Of a stretch of 64,000 nt of DNA, positions 9,495 to 20,618 are shown piece after piece (the stretch's first letter is position 1; each line of letters begins with the position of its first letter). The notes beneath the pieces were generated by a model. It searched no databases and was not told the DNA's origin. It saw only the letters and a list, made by a program, of their open reading frames with translations. The stretch is from an uncultured Oscillibacter sp. (GTDB taxonomy: Bacteria; Bacillota; Clostridia; Oscillospirales; Oscillospiraceae): positions 1-64,000 of the forward strand of contig CATNDJ010000007.1 of NCBI GenBank assembly GCA_950097265.1, read 5' to 3'. Both the position numbers and the translations under genes were made by a program.

Positions 9495-10391
9495 ATGGCG
9501 GGGACCAAGGAGATCAAGACCCACATCGAGAGCGTGGGGGAGACCCGGAAAATCACAAACGCCATGTACCTCATTGCTTCCACCAAGCTCCGCCGGGCCC
9601 GGCAGGAACTGGACCAGACCCGGCCCTACTTCGAGGCCCTCCGAGGGGAGATCCGGCGGATTTTTCAGACGGCCTACAACGTGGACAGCCGCTTTTTCTA
9701 CCCCGTGGGGGACGACACGCCCCTGAAGGGGACCTACGGCTGCCTGCTCATCACCGCCGACAAGGGCCTGGCGGGGGCCTATAACCAGAACGCCATCCGG
9801 GTGGCCCAGCAGCTTTTGGAGCGGCACCCGGACACCAAGCTCTTCGTGGTGGGGGAATACGGGCGGCGCTTCTTCGACCAGCGGAAAATTCCCATTGAGC
9901 ACAGCTTCCTCTACACCGCCCAGAATCCCACCATGGCCCGGGCCCGGGAAATCAGCGCCCTGCTGCTGGACGGCTTCGACCGGGGGGAGCTGAAGGAAAT
10001 CTACGTCATCTACACGGACATGGAGAGCGGCATGAGCTTCCAGGCCCGTTCCGCCCGCCTGCTGCCCTTTCAGCGGACCCACTTCGCCGGGACCCCGGCG
10101 GGGGAGGGGGCCATGACGGAGCGGTTTGAGTTCTATCCCGACGTGGGAGCCGTGCTGAACAACGTCATGCGGAGCTATGTCACCGGCTTCATCTACAGCG
10201 CCCTGATCGACAGCTTTTGCTGTGAGCAGAACGCCCGGATGACCGCCATGGACAACGCGGACCGGAACGCGGGAAAGCTGCTGGGGGAACTGTCCCTCCA
10301 GTATAACCGGGTCCGGCAGGCGGCCATCACCCAGGAAATCACGGAGATTTCCGCCGGGGCCAGGGCCCAGCGTCAGAAGAAGGGAAGGTAA
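9495..10391 (+). CDS. atpG: F-type ATP synthase subunit gamma
   Basis: A 298-residue central rotor shaft. The N-terminal coiled-coil helix (KEIKTHIESVGETRKITNAMYLIASTKLRRA) and the C-terminal helix (MTAMDNADRNAGKLLGELSLQYNRVRQAAITQEITEI) are both intact and classical. I chose the ATG at 9495, one base after the alpha stop; the frame is open further upstream only as a shadow of atpA. The middle Rossmann-like domain contains LLITADKGLAGAYNQN. Part of the same operon. Confidence 0.96.
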   Translation: MAGTKEIKTHIESVGETRKITNAMYLIASTKLRRARQELDQTRPYFEALRGEIRRIFQTAYNVDSRFFYPVGDDTPLKGTYGCLLITADKGLAGAYNQNAIRVAQQLLERHPDTKLFVVGEYGRRFFDQRKIPIEHSFLYTAQNPTMARAREISALLLDGFDRGELKEIYVIYTDMESGMSFQARSARLLPFQRTHFAGTPAGEGAMTERFEFYPDVGAVLNNVMRSYVTGFIYSALIDSFCCEQNARMTAMDNADRNAGKLLGELSLQYNRVRQAAITQEITEISAGARAQRQKKGR

Positions 10392-12207
<1,816 letters not shown>

Positions 12208-12211
<4 letters not shown>

Positions 12212-13084
12212 ATAAAGCCGAGATGATGATTCCCCTGCTGAACGGCGTGGCGGTGAGCGTGTTCGGCGGTCTGCTGGGCGCCTCCTTCTGCGATGACCTG
12301 AAGGCCCGGCGAAAGCGCCTGATTTTCTGGCTGGGCATGGCGCTGATGCTGATGCTGCAGGGGGCGGTGTATTTCCTTTCAAACGCGGGCGAGACGTTCA
12401 CACGGCAGATCTATCCGCTTACATTTCACATCCCGCTGGTGATTCTGTGCCATATGCTGGGGGGAACGTGGCTATGGTCGGCAATCTCCATCCTGTCAGG
12501 TTATCTGTTCTGCCAGATGCGGCGCTGGCCGGCGCTTCTGGTGGCGGCGCTGCTGCCCGGGGTGCCGGCGGCGCAGGAGCTGGCGGAGCTGGCTTTCACC
12601 GTGCCGTGGCTGGTGATTTTGCTGCGCTTTGCCTCCCCCGCCGTCCGGCAGCTGATGGAGTATCCGGCGGGAATGCAGTGCCAGTTCGGCCTGATCCCGG
12701 CTCTGTACTGCGGAAAAGACCGGAATCGAAATGGACGTGCGGGGAGCGCTCCCCGCTGTGATCTCCGTTGGGGACTGCGATCTGTGCGTCATCCTCTCCA
12801 ATGCGCTGGAAAACGCGTTTCACGCCTGCCTGCTCCTGGCTGAAGCGGGAACGGCCTGCACCATCGGCGTGAAATTCTGGCTTCAAAAGCAGAATGGAAG
12901 ACTCTTCTTGCAGATTGTCAATCCCTGCCGGGAAGAGGTCCGGTTTGAAAAGGGTCTGCCGGTGTCCGACCGCCCCGGCCATGGGATCGGGGTGCAAAGC
13001 ATCCAGTCCCTTGTGAAGAAGTACGGCGGCGGGTGTACCTTCCTGGCGGAAAACGGTCAGTTTACTCTGCGGCTGTTTTTGTAA
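12208..13084 (+). pseudogene. Sensor histidine kinase remnant with internal deletion and frameshift
   Basis: The first part (12208 to about 12709) encodes an N-terminal multi-helix membrane domain ending in GLIPALY, the usual last membrane segment of clostridial GHKL kinases. A second part, in another frame from about 12710 (AEKTGIEMDV), encodes the GHKL ATPase domain: N-box VILSNALENAF and G-box GHGIGVQSIQSLVKKYGG. The expected linker with the phospho-accepting His (roughly 140 residues) is missing at the junction near 12705-12712, and the frame shifts there. The product cannot work as a kinase. It starts inside the atpC stop, so it is translated with the ATP synthase operon, producing a membrane peptide with a nonsense tail. 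No response regulator is adjacent on this strand. Confidence 0.8.
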
Positions 13085-13120
13085 TAGGATCATGATCCTG
13101 TACATCTAAGGCAAAATTCA

Positions 13121-13154
13121 AACGTCCCCTCCCGAAAGGAAGGGGACGTTTTTT
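13121..13154. terminator. Terminator of the ATP synthase operon, shared with the convergent kinase gene
   Basis: A perfect 10-bp stem AACGTCCCCT/AGGGGACGTT (13121-13130, 13141-13150) is followed by TTTTTT on the plus strand. The convergent kinase gene ends at 13153. Confidence 0.9.
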
Positions 13155-14454
13155 ATGGGGAAAGGGGCAGACACACCACCAGCTCGAACCGCCCGCCCCC
13201 GGACCGGGCCTCCAGCGAGCCGCCCAGGCGCTCCGCGATCTCCCGCATCCCCGTGAGACCGAAGCCGTGGGCGGCCTTGTCCGCCTTGGTGGTGGCCAGG
13301 TCCGGGGCCAGCTCTCCGGCGTAGGCGTTCTCCACCCGGAGCATGAAGAGGCCCTTTTCCGCCCGGCAGCGGAGGAGCACCGTCTTGTCTTCCGCCCGCT
13401 CCGCCGCCTCCATGGCGTTGTCCAGAGCATTGCCAAGCAGGGCGCACAGGTCCGCGTCTCCCAGGGGAAGGCTTTTCGGCAGGGAGACGGCAAAGTCCGC
13501 CGTGAGCCCTGAGCGGCCCATGGCCTCCGCCTTGGCGGAGAGGACGGCGTTGGCCGCGTCGTTTTCGCACAGCCGCTTCCCGCCCCGGAGGGCCGGGGAG
13601 TCCGCCAGCTGGTCGATGTACTGGAGGGCCTGGCCCTCCTTTCTGGCTTCCACCAGGCCCCGGAGGGCCGTCAGGTGGTTGCGGAGGTCGTGGCGCAGGG
13701 TCCGAAGCTGGCGTTCCTCCCGCCGGAGGCCCTGATAGTAGCTCTCCCGGAGGGAGGCCAGCTTGTCCGCCTGTTCCAGGCGCTCGTGCTCCTCCAGCAC
13801 CAGGATGGCGTACAGCAGGGCCAGGGCGGTGAGGAACACGAAGGGCAGCACCGCCACGCCCAGGTTCATGGTCAGGCTGTGGGCGGCGGAGTTCGTGCCG
13901 ATCCCGCCCTCAAAGGTCAGCAGCACCACTGCAAGCAGGGCGCTGAAGGGCATGGCGGCCAGCAAGAGCACCAACCTCCAGAACCGGGGGGAGAGCTGGG
14001 GCGGGGTTTGCGGCAGACGCTTCCGGATGCCCAGGTACAAGCCGCCCCAGACGGCGAGGCGGATGAATTTTTCAGAGCAGTAGTACACGTCGTCCAGCCC
14101 GTAATGGGCCATGATGGGGGCGCAGTAGGTGTCCAGGGCGGCGTTGACGGGCATGATGAGGCAGAAGAAAATGACGGTGACCGTCAGCCGCCCCGCCCGG
14201 TCCCCTCTGGAGGCCAGCAGGAGCACGGGGACAAAGGCCAGCAGGGAAAACAGCAGGTTCGGGTCCCCCAGCCAGATGATCTGCCCGGAAATCACGCCCA
14301 GGAACACCGTCAGTCCGGCGCGCCAGCCCCGCCGGGGCTTCACCGGCAGAAAGGCGGAGACCAGCCGGAAGAGAAAGAAGCCGCTGGCCAGCACCAGGAG
14401 GAACCAGAACCAGTGCCGGAGGGAGAGGAGTATATAGGACAGCACGGTTTCCAC
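13153..14454 (-). CDS. GHKL (AgrC-like) sensor histidine kinase
   Basis: A 433-residue protein with about six to seven hydrophobic helices in residues 1-220, then a helical dimerization region with the phospho-acceptor His 255 in TLRHDLRNHL, and a C-terminal GHKL ATPase: N-box LLGNALDNAMEA and G-box HGFGLTGMREIAERLGG. The start is GTG at 14454, 3 bp after the stop of the response regulator, so the pair is one operon. The layout resembles quorum- or peptide-sensing Agr/Com kinases. No AgrD-like peptide gene was found nearby, so the signal is unknown. Confidence 0.92.
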   Translation of the reverse strand: METVLSYILLSLRHWFWFLLVLASGFFLFRLVSAFLPVKPRRGWRAGLTVFLGVISGQIIWLGDPNLLFSLLAFVPVLLLASRGDRAGRLTVTVIFFCLIMPVNAALDTYCAPIMAHYGLDDVYYCSEKFIRLAVWGGLYLGIRKRLPQTPPQLSPRFWRLVLLLAAMPFSALLAVVLLTFEGGIGTNSAAHSLTMNLGVAVLPFVFLTALALLYAILVLEEHERLEQADKLASLRESYYQGLRREERQLRTLRHDLRNHLTALRGLVEARKEGQALQYIDQLADSPALRGGKRLCENDAANAVLSAKAEAMGRSGLTADFAVSLPKSLPLGDADLCALLGNALDNAMEAAERAEDKTVLLRCRAEKGLFMLRVENAYAGELAPDLATTKADKAAHGFGLTGMREIAERLGGSLEARSGGGRFELVVCLPLSP

Positions 14455-14457
14455 GGC

Positions 14458-15171
14458 CTAGCCCTCCAGGGCCGACCGGGCCAACGCCGCCAGGGCGGCG
14501 GACCGGCAGGCCCGGCTGACGGGGATGGCCGCGTCCCCCACGAAGACCTGGCTGCCCTCCATCCGGTCCACGGAGGCGGTCCGGACCAGATAGCGCTGGT
14601 GAACCCGGACGAAATCCTCTCCCACGTCCCGCTCCACGTCGTCCAGCTTGCCGTAAAATACATAGGTCCGGTTGGCGGCGACGCAGGTGACCTGCCGCCG
14701 GTCGGAGGCAAAATAGAGGATGGTTTTCTTGGGGATCCGGTACAGGGTTTCCCCGCTGCGGCAGAGGAAGGCCTTGTCCCCCTCCCGGAGCCGGGCCTCC
14801 GCCGCCCGGTCCAGCACCCGGTCCAGCTGCTCCGGTTTGGGGGGCTTCATCAGGTAGCCCAGGGCCCCCACGGAATAACCGTCGAAAACGTAGTCCGTGT
14901 ACCCGGTGACAAACACCAGCCCCAGCCCCTCATCGGAGGAGCGGAGGCGGCGGGCGGTTTCCATGCCGTCCAGCTCCCCCATTTCAATGTCCAAAAACAC
15001 CAGGTCCAGTTCCCCGGCGTGGCTGCCCAGCCAGCGGAAAAGCCCTTCCCCGGAGGAGAACTCGAAAAAGGACGCCTCCCCGCTCCGCCTCCGCTCCAGG
15101 GCCCGTTCCAGCGCGGCCCGGAGGGCGATGCGGGCGCCGGCGGCGTCGTCGCAGATGCCGATTCGCAGCAT
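14458..15171 (-). CDS. LytTR-family response regulator (AgrA-like)
   Basis: A 237-residue protein. The receiver domain starts MLRIGICDD and has the phosphorylated Asp in LVFLDIEMGELDG and the conserved Lys in GYLMKPPKPEQL. A LytTR DNA-binding domain follows (KKTILYFASDRRQVT, VRVHQRYLVRTASVDRM). The ATG at 15171 is preceded by AAGGAGATG, so I reject the longer reading starting at 15213. It is the cognate partner of the downstream GHKL kinase. Confidence 0.92.
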   Translation of the reverse strand: MLRIGICDDAAGARIALRAALERALERRRSGEASFFEFSSGEGLFRWLGSHAGELDLVFLDIEMGELDGMETARRLRSSDEGLGLVFVTGYTDYVFDGYSVGALGYLMKPPKPEQLDRVLDRAAEARLREGDKAFLCRSGETLYRIPKKTILYFASDRRQVTCVAANRTYVFYGKLDDVERDVGEDFVRVHQRYLVRTASVDRMEGSQVFVGDAAIPVSRACRSAALAALARSALEG

Positions 15172-15312
15172 GGCCTCATCTCCTTGCGGTTTGTTACGGC
15201 TATTATAGCACATGGGCCGGGATTCGCCAAACCAAATATGCCGGCAAAACCGCCAAAGATGACATCGGATTTCTTAGCGCCTCCAAACTTTACAGCAGAC
15301 CCGTCAAAGTGA

Positions 15313-15339
15313 GCGGCCCCGTTTGCGGGGGCCGCTTTT
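15313..15339 (+). terminator. Orphan terminator-like hairpin
   Basis: The stem GCGGCCCC/GGGGCCGC (15313-15320, 15328-15335) is followed by TTTT. No plus-strand gene lies upstream (the response regulator is divergent), so its transcript is unknown. The rest of 15172-15429 shows no gene. Confidence 0.5.
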
Positions 15340-15429
15340 CCGCGCTATTCTGGCTATGGAAGCGGAAGTGAAGAATTTTCCAAACGGCTTCCGCATCATA
15401 AATATCACCGGATAAAGGAAGTGCTTGTT

Positions 15430-16188
15430 ATGAACTGGACCAGCCTCCGCGCTGCCCTGACAACTCCCACAGAGGTCCCCCGGCGGGGGCCCCGGCTGCA
15501 AACGAATCTGGACACGGACCTTTTGAAGCTCATCGCCATTGTTTCCATGCTCATTGATCACGTGGGCGGGGCTTTCTTCCCAGAGGTTGGGCCCTTCCGC
15601 TGGATTGGGAGGCTGGCCTTCCCGATTTTCTGCTACTGCATGACCGTGGGGCTGCTGTACACCCATGACGTGAAGCGCTACCTGGGCCGCCTGGCGGTAT
15701 TTGCCGTCGTCTCCCAGCCCTTCTACGTCCTGGCCTTCCACCCCCATGACTGGATGGTGGATTTGAACTGGACCAACTGGAACATCTTCTTCACCCTGTT
15801 CCTGTCCCTGCTGGCCATGGCCGGGCTGAAGGAGCGGAAGTGGTGGCTGTTCCTGGGGGCCTTCTTCGCGGTAAGCTGGTGGAACTTTGACTACTCCGGC
15901 ATCGGGATTCAATTGATGCTGATTTTTTTCCTCTGCCGGAACCATCCCAGAATTGGCGCGGCGCTCTATGTGCTGATGTATCTCCCCTGCCTCTGGAGCG
16001 GCTATTTGGAGGATCCGCTCGCGTTGAAGCTGGGCGGCTTTGCCGTGGACTGGGCTGTCTTCGCCCTGCTGGCCGCGCCGCTGATTTTTATTCCCACCCG
16101 CTCCGGGCTGAAGATTCCCAAGTGGTTCTTCTACGCCTTCTATCCCGCTCATCTGGCGGTCATCGCCGCCCTTCGATTCATGCTGTAA
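15430..16188 (+). CDS. TraX family membrane protein
   Basis: About 252 residues with several membrane helices. The family start (LDTDLLKLIAIVSMLIDHVGG, with the conserved Asp-His) and the conserved RWIGRLAFPIFCYC are present, as is the C-terminal FYAFYPAHLAVIAALR. F-plasmid TraX acetylates pilin, but chromosomal members in Firmicutes are of unknown function and are not evidence of a plasmid. ATG 15430, with AAAGGAA 9 bp before it, is a better start than GTG 15421. Confidence 0.9.
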   Translation: MNWTSLRAALTTPTEVPRRGPRLQTNLDTDLLKLIAIVSMLIDHVGGAFFPEVGPFRWIGRLAFPIFCYCMTVGLLYTHDVKRYLGRLAVFAVVSQPFYVLAFHPHDWMVDLNWTNWNIFFTLFLSLLAMAGLKERKWWLFLGAFFAVSWWNFDYSGIGIQLMLIFFLCRNHPRIGAALYVLMYLPCLWSGYLEDPLALKLGGFAVDWAVFALLAAPLIFIPTRSGLKIPKWFFYAFYPAHLAVIAALRFML

Positions 16189-16204
16189 GAAAGGAACGAT
16201 TGCT

Positions 16205-16948
16205 ATGCTGACTGTGGAAAACCTGCGCAAGTCCTACCAGGTGGGAAAGACCTCTTATGAGGTCCTCAAGGGGGTCTCCCTCCACGTGGGGAAGGGGGAG
16301 TTCGTGGCGGTTATGGGCCCTTCGGGCTCCGGCAAGACCACCCTCTTAAACTGCATCTCCTGTTACATCCCCGCGGACTCCGGCCGGCTGCGCCTGGGTA
16401 AGACCGAGCTGGCCCGCCTGGACGAGGACGCCCTGGCGGAAGTCCGGAACAAGCAGCTGGGCTTCGTCTTCCAGGACTTCCTCCTGCTGGACGGCCTGAC
16501 GGTGCGGCAGAACATCCTCCTGCCCGCCATCATCGGGGGAACCGTTTCCGATATGACGGAGGCCCGAGCGGACCAGCTCTGCGAGGTCTTCGGCATCTCC
16601 GGCATTCGGGACAAATACCCGGCGGAAATCTCCGGCGGCGAGAAGCAGCGCACCGCCGTGGCCCGGGCCCTCATCAACCACCCCCTGCTGATCCTGGCCG
16701 ACGAGCCCACGGGCAACCTGGACTCCAAGTCCACCCGGGCGGTCATCCGCTCCTTCGAGCAGGCGAAGAGCGCCCTGGAGGCCACGATTTTCATGGTCAC
16801 CCACGACTCCTACGCCGCCTCCTTCTGCGACCGGGTGGTGATTCTCCGGGACGGCGTGGTGTGGAGAGAGCTGAAGAAGGGGACCACGGACCGGGAGAAC
16901 TTCCAGGACCATCTCCTGGACGCGGTTCGTGAGATGGGGAGGGAATGA
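16205..16948 (+). CDS. ABC transporter ATP-binding protein (BceA/MacB type)
   Basis: A 247-residue cytoplasmic ATPase. Walker [10 protein letters not shown] is near residue 39, followed by the Q-loop [14 protein letters not shown], the signature ISGGEKQR, Walker [14 protein letters not shown], and the H-loop VTHD. The sequence belongs to the group that drives FtsX-like permeases, including bacitracin/lantibiotic detoxification modules. Its stop overlaps the permease start by 4 bp (ATGA, 16945-16948). Confidence 0.94.
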   Translation: MLTVENLRKSYQVGKTSYEVLKGVSLHVGKGEFVAVMGPSGSGKTTLLNCISCYIPADSGRLRLGKTELARLDEDALAEVRNKQLGFVFQDFLLLDGLTVRQNILLPAIIGGTVSDMTEARADQLCEVFGISGIRDKYPAEISGGEKQRTAVARALINHPLLILADEPTGNLDSKSTRAVIRSFEQAKSALEATIFMVTHDSYAASFCDRVVILRDGVVWRELKKGTTDRENFQDHLLDAVREMGRE

Positions 16949-19080
16949 CCATGCGCCATTTTTCCGAGGTCTGCGCCCTGATGCGCCGGAGGAACAAGAA
17001 GCAATACGCGCTCCTCTCGGGCTGCTGCTTTTTCTCCGTGCTGCTGATTACGGCCTACGTCTGCATGATGCGGGCCCCTACGGTGCTGAACGTCCTCCCC
17101 GAGGGGGGCGACAGCCGCAAGCAGGTGATGATGATTTTCACCCTGGCGGTTATCGGCTGCGCCGTGTTCACCACCTACGCCTCCGGCCTCTTCTTCCGGC
17201 AGAAGTCCCGGGAGACCGGCGTGTTTCTGGCCCTGGGGGCCTCCCGAGCCCAGGTCCGGGGGGAGCTCTACCGGGAGCTGGGGGTTATTTCCCTGGGCTC
17301 CTGCGCCGCAGGGGCCGTCCTGGGCGGGCCTTTGGCCTGGATTTTGTGGCAGTTCTTCCGGCTGGCCGTGGTGGACACGGAGGAGATGCGCCTGGTATTC
17401 AACCCCTATGCGTACCTGTTTTCCCTGGCCTTTTCCGCCTTTGTCATCGTTATGATGTTCTTCCTGGGAAGCCGGTCCGTGAGGAGGACCAACATCATCG
17501 ACATCGTCCAGGAGTCCCACAAGTCCGAGCCCATCCGGGACGTGCCCCGGTGGTACGGGCCCGTCGGTATCGGTCTGCTGGCCCTGGGGGGCTTCCTGGG
17601 CTATATGTCCTCCGGCTTCTTCGTTCAGGTTCTCCACTGGTATCCCCCCGAGGGATTGACCGCCGTCTTTTACGTCCCCGCCTTGATTGGCCTCTACATG
17701 ATTCTCCTGCACACGGTGGTCAACGGCTGGAACGGGAAAAAGAAGCTGTACAAGGATCTTATCGCCACCAGCCAGATGCGCTTCCAGGGCCGCCAGACGG
17801 TGCGGAACATGCTGGTGATGACCCTGCTCATCGCGGGGGCGTACTTCGGAAGCTTCTACACCCCCATGCTGGGCACCGGGGCCATGATCGGCTACGACCA
17901 GCGGCCCGTGGACTACGTCTACAACTTCCGGGCGGACCAGGACGTCCCCATGGAGGAGGAGGTGCGGGCCTTGGCGGAGGAATACGGCGTGACCATCACG
18001 GACTTCGCCGCCGCACCCATGGTCCGCCTGGCGGTGGACGGCGAGAACCGCATCGAGGAGGAGGGCCCCATGGGCGTCACCTGGCGGGAGGAATACGAGG
18101 AGGTTATGCAAAGCGAGCTGTTCCTCTCCGCCTCCGGCTACGAGGCCCTGACGGGGGAGCGGGTGGACCTGGCCAGTGGCGAGATTCGGGGCATCCTCGA
18201 CGCGGAGGGGAGCAAACTGCTCTTCGACCCCAGCAAAGGCCTCGTGACCAACTACCTGACGAAGGAGCGGCTCCCCGTCACGTCCCTGGAGTCCCTGCGG
18301 TACGACAGCCTCTTCGGACTCAACGTCATGAATGACGAGGACTTCGCCCGTTTGGGGGCGGGCCTCCCGGAGGAATGGCGGGAGACCCAGGTGTGCTTTA
18401 ACGTGGAAAACTGTGAGGAGACCTACGATTTCGCCAAGGCCCTGTTTAACGAAATCGTGGACCGCTCCACCATGGAAGTGGCCCAGTACGACAGCTGGGA
18501 CCCCGTCGTCCGGGACCGGGACATCGCGAAGGAGGGCTTCTACTTCCTGGACCCGGAACACCTGGAGGAGCAGGGTTTCACCGAGATCGACTACGCCAAG
18601 CGGGACAGCTCCTCCTTCCGGTTGGGCTGGCAGTATATGCCCGAGTTCCGGGTTCTGGACAAGGCGGACTTTGTGAAGACCGCGGCAGTGTTTTTGATCC
18701 TATTCGTTTTCATCGCCGTGGTGTGCTTCGCCGCCGTGTTCGTGATTGCCTACACCCGGTGCCTGACCATCGCCCTGACCAACCGGAAGGTCTACGACGA
18801 CCTGCGGCATTTAGGAGCCTCCAACGCCTACCTCCGCCGCTCCGTCCGGGGGCAGGTAAAGCGGGTGTTCCTGGTGCCCGCCCTGGCGGGCACGGGGCTG
18901 ATCTACGCTTTCTATGTCATGGTCATGTACTTCAACGGCAGTCCCCCGGGCATCACCTACAGCGAGGCGGCGGGCCTGATGACGACCCTGGCGGTCATCG
19001 CGGCGGTGAGCGCCCTGATGTACGGCGTGTACCGCCTGACCCTGGCCCAGGTGTGCCGGGCCTTGGATATCCGGCGGTGA
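16945..19080 (+). CDS. BceB-like FtsX-domain ABC permease
   Basis: A 711-residue protein with N-terminal helices, an FtsX-like bundle, a large extracellular domain (about residues 310-570) and a second FtsX bundle at the C-terminus (FLILFVFIAVVCFAAVFVIAYTRC onward). This topology matches BceB-type permeases that confer resistance to cell-wall-active peptides and act as sensors for a BceRS two-component system. No BceRS pair is adjacent: the nearest two-component system is the LytTR type at 13-15 kb, on the opposite strand. The substrate is unknown. Confidence 0.88.
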   Translation: MTMRHFSEVCALMRRRNKKQYALLSGCCFFSVLLITAYVCMMRAPTVLNVLPEGGDSRKQVMMIFTLAVIGCAVFTTYASGLFFRQKSRETGVFLALGASRAQVRGELYRELGVISLGSCAAGAVLGGPLAWILWQFFRLAVVDTEEMRLVFNPYAYLFSLAFSAFVIVMMFFLGSRSVRRTNIIDIVQESHKSEPIRDVPRWYGPVGIGLLALGGFLGYMSSGFFVQVLHWYPPEGLTAVFYVPALIGLYMILLHTVVNGWNGKKKLYKDLIATSQMRFQGRQTVRNMLVMTLLIAGAYFGSFYTPMLGTGAMIGYDQRPVDYVYNFRADQDVPMEEEVRALAEEYGVTITDFAAAPMVRLAVDGENRIEEEGPMGVTWREEYEEVMQSELFLSASGYEALTGERVDLASGEIRGILDAEGSKLLFDPSKGLVTNYLTKERLPVTSLESLRYDSLFGLNVMNDEDFARLGAGLPEEWRETQVCFNVENCEETYDFAKALFNEIVDRSTMEVAQYDSWDPVVRDRDIAKEGFYFLDPEHLEEQGFTEIDYAKRDSSSFRLGWQYMPEFRVLDKADFVKTAAVFLILFVFIAVVCFAAVFVIAYTRCLTIALTNRKVYDDLRHLGASNAYLRRSVRGQVKRVFLVPALAGTGLIYAFYVMVMYFNGSPPGITYSEAAGLMTTLAVIAAVSALMYGVYRLTLAQVCRALDIRR

Positions 19081-19099
19081 CCTCTCTGGAAACGGCAAA

Positions 19100-19129
19100 G
19101 CGGCGCGGGACCAAACGGTCCCGCGCCGC
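19100..19129. terminator. Perfect 13-bp inverted repeat between convergent genes
   Basis: The arms GCGGCGCGGGACC and GGTCCCGCGCCGC are separated by AAAC. It is followed by only a weak T-run in either direction. The position between convergent genes suggests a shared transcription stop. Confidence 0.6.
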
Positions 19130-19150
19130 AAAGTTCATCATTCAGAAAAC

Positions 19151-20593
19151 TCAGGCGCTCTGCTTGGCGTGTAGCGCCAGGGACTGCCGGGGGGTCATGG
19201 CGAAGTAGTCGTAGCTGATTTCGCTGCCGCTGTCCCCCCAGGTGGCGTCAATGTGGTATTCCGTTCCGTCCAGGACGGCGACGGTCCAGATGTGGTCCCC
19301 CTGGATATAGGTGGAGCAGGGGATGCCCTCCAGCTTCAAGAGGAGGTTGTAGGCCCCGGTGTAGCCGTCACAGACGGCGGAGCCGTTGGCAAAGAGATTG
19401 TAGGGGATATGGCTCAGGGAGTCGTCCCCGGCCTGGTAGTCGTAGGTGCAGTTGGCGCAAATCCAGTCGTAGTAGACCCGGGCCTTTTCCAGGTCCGTCA
19501 TATCCAGGCGGAGGACTCCTTCGTCCCAAAGCCGGTCGTGGACGGCGGCGGCGGCCTCCATGGCGGCGGCCCGGTACTCCTGGGTACGTTTGCCCGCCCC
19601 GGCGGCGGAAAAGCTCAGCGTCACCAACCCCGCTCCCCGGGTGCAGAGGACCTCGTTATAGCCCTGCTCGCAGTAGGCCTTCATGACGGCCAGGGATTGG
19701 TCCATCAGCCGGCGGGCTTCCGGCTCGGAGAGGCTGGGGTAGTAAAACATGATTTGGTCCTCGCCCTGGGCCAGCATGTAGCGAAGGGAGCTCTCCAGCT
19801 CCTCCGCCGAGGCGGGAGCCAGGCTGTAGGTCCCCGGCTCCACCAGGTCCGCCAGGGTGGTCCCGGCGGCGCTGTAGAGATGGCTGAGGTCCCACTGGGG
19901 CCGGACCCGCAGGGCGGGATCCAGCATCCGGGTCAGCATGGCGGCCAGGGCCCCCCGGGTGATGGGTTCATTGGGCAGGAAGGACCCGGCGGCGTCGCTG
20001 CCCGCGGAGACGCCCTTCCGGTAGAGGTCCAGGATGTCCCGGTAATAGGGGGTGTACTCGTCCACGTCAGGGATGAAGCGGCGGGAGGAATGGCCCACGG
20101 TGACCAGCTCGTCGTGAACGGAGGGCAGGGCCTCCTCCGGCAGAACGCCCGCCAGGACGTGGGCCACCTGAGCCCGGCTGGCGGGCTCGTAGAAGTCCAT
20201 GTAATCCTTGACAAAGTCCGCCTCCAGCACGCCCTCCGCCTGGAGATAGCGCAGGTAGGCCAGGGCCCCGGGGGTGGTCTCATGGCGGTAGGCCAGGGCG
20301 GTCTCCGCGTCCCCGGTGCGGTAGAGGCCCCGGACGCGCCCGGCGAAGATGACGGCCTGTCCCAGGGTCACCGGGTCTCCCAGGCCGAAAGAGCCGTCGT
20401 CCTTTCCGTTGGAGAGGCCGTACTCGTAGAGGGCGGTCACATTGTCATAGAAGGGGGATTCCGGGGTCAGGTCGGAGAACTCCCCGGCGTAGGTCCGGCC
20501 TCGGGTGAAGCCGGTCTCCTGGGCAGCCTGGGCGGGGGGAACCGTCAGCAGCAGGCAGACGGCCAGCAGCAGGGCGGAGAGCTTTTTTTTCAT
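19151..20593 (-). CDS. Secreted SLH-domain protein with transglutaminase-like protease domain
   Basis: A 480-residue protein with a signal peptide (residues 1-23, ending AQA) and two to three SLH repeats (about 36-230) that would anchor it to pyruvylated wall polymer. A C-terminal transglutaminase-like domain has a complete catalytic triad: Cys 408 (SAVCDGY), His 434 (DHIWTV) and Asp 449 (HIDATWGD). Bacterial members usually act as peptidases or cross-linkers at the cell surface. It starts 25 bp downstream of the LCP gene with AAAGGAG before the ATG, so the two form an operon. The pairing of wall-polymer attachment with an SLH surface enzyme is functionally sensible. Confidence 0.9.
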   Translation of the reverse strand: MKKKLSALLLAVCLLLTVPPAQAAQETGFTRGRTYAGEFSDLTPESPFYDNVTALYEYGLSNGKDDGSFGLGDPVTLGQAVIFAGRVRGLYRTGDAETALAYRHETTPGALAYLRYLQAEGVLEADFVKDYMDFYEPASRAQVAHVLAGVLPEEALPSVHDELVTVGHSSRRFIPDVDEYTPYYRDILDLYRKGVSAGSDAAGSFLPNEPITRGALAAMLTRMLDPALRVRPQWDLSHLYSAAGTTLADLVEPGTYSLAPASAEELESSLRYMLAQGEDQIMFYYPSLSEPEARRLMDQSLAVMKAYCEQGYNEVLCTRGAGLVTLSFSAAGAGKRTQEYRAAAMEAAAAVHDRLWDEGVLRLDMTDLEKARVYYDWICANCTYDYQAGDDSLSHIPYNLFANGSAVCDGYTGAYNLLLKLEGIPCSTYIQGDHIWTVAVLDGTEYHIDATWGDSGSEISYDYFAMTPRQSLALHAKQSA

Positions 20594-20618
20594 ATCGCTC
20601 CTTTCGGATGGGGGGAGG

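Noticed and set aside
15430..16188. TraX as a sign of a conjugative element
   Set aside because: Chromosomal TraX-like proteins are common in Firmicutes and no other transfer genes are present.
16810..18561. A 583-codon minus-strand open frame opposite the BceB-like permease
   Set aside because: Antisense shadow; no ribosome site and low-complexity composition.
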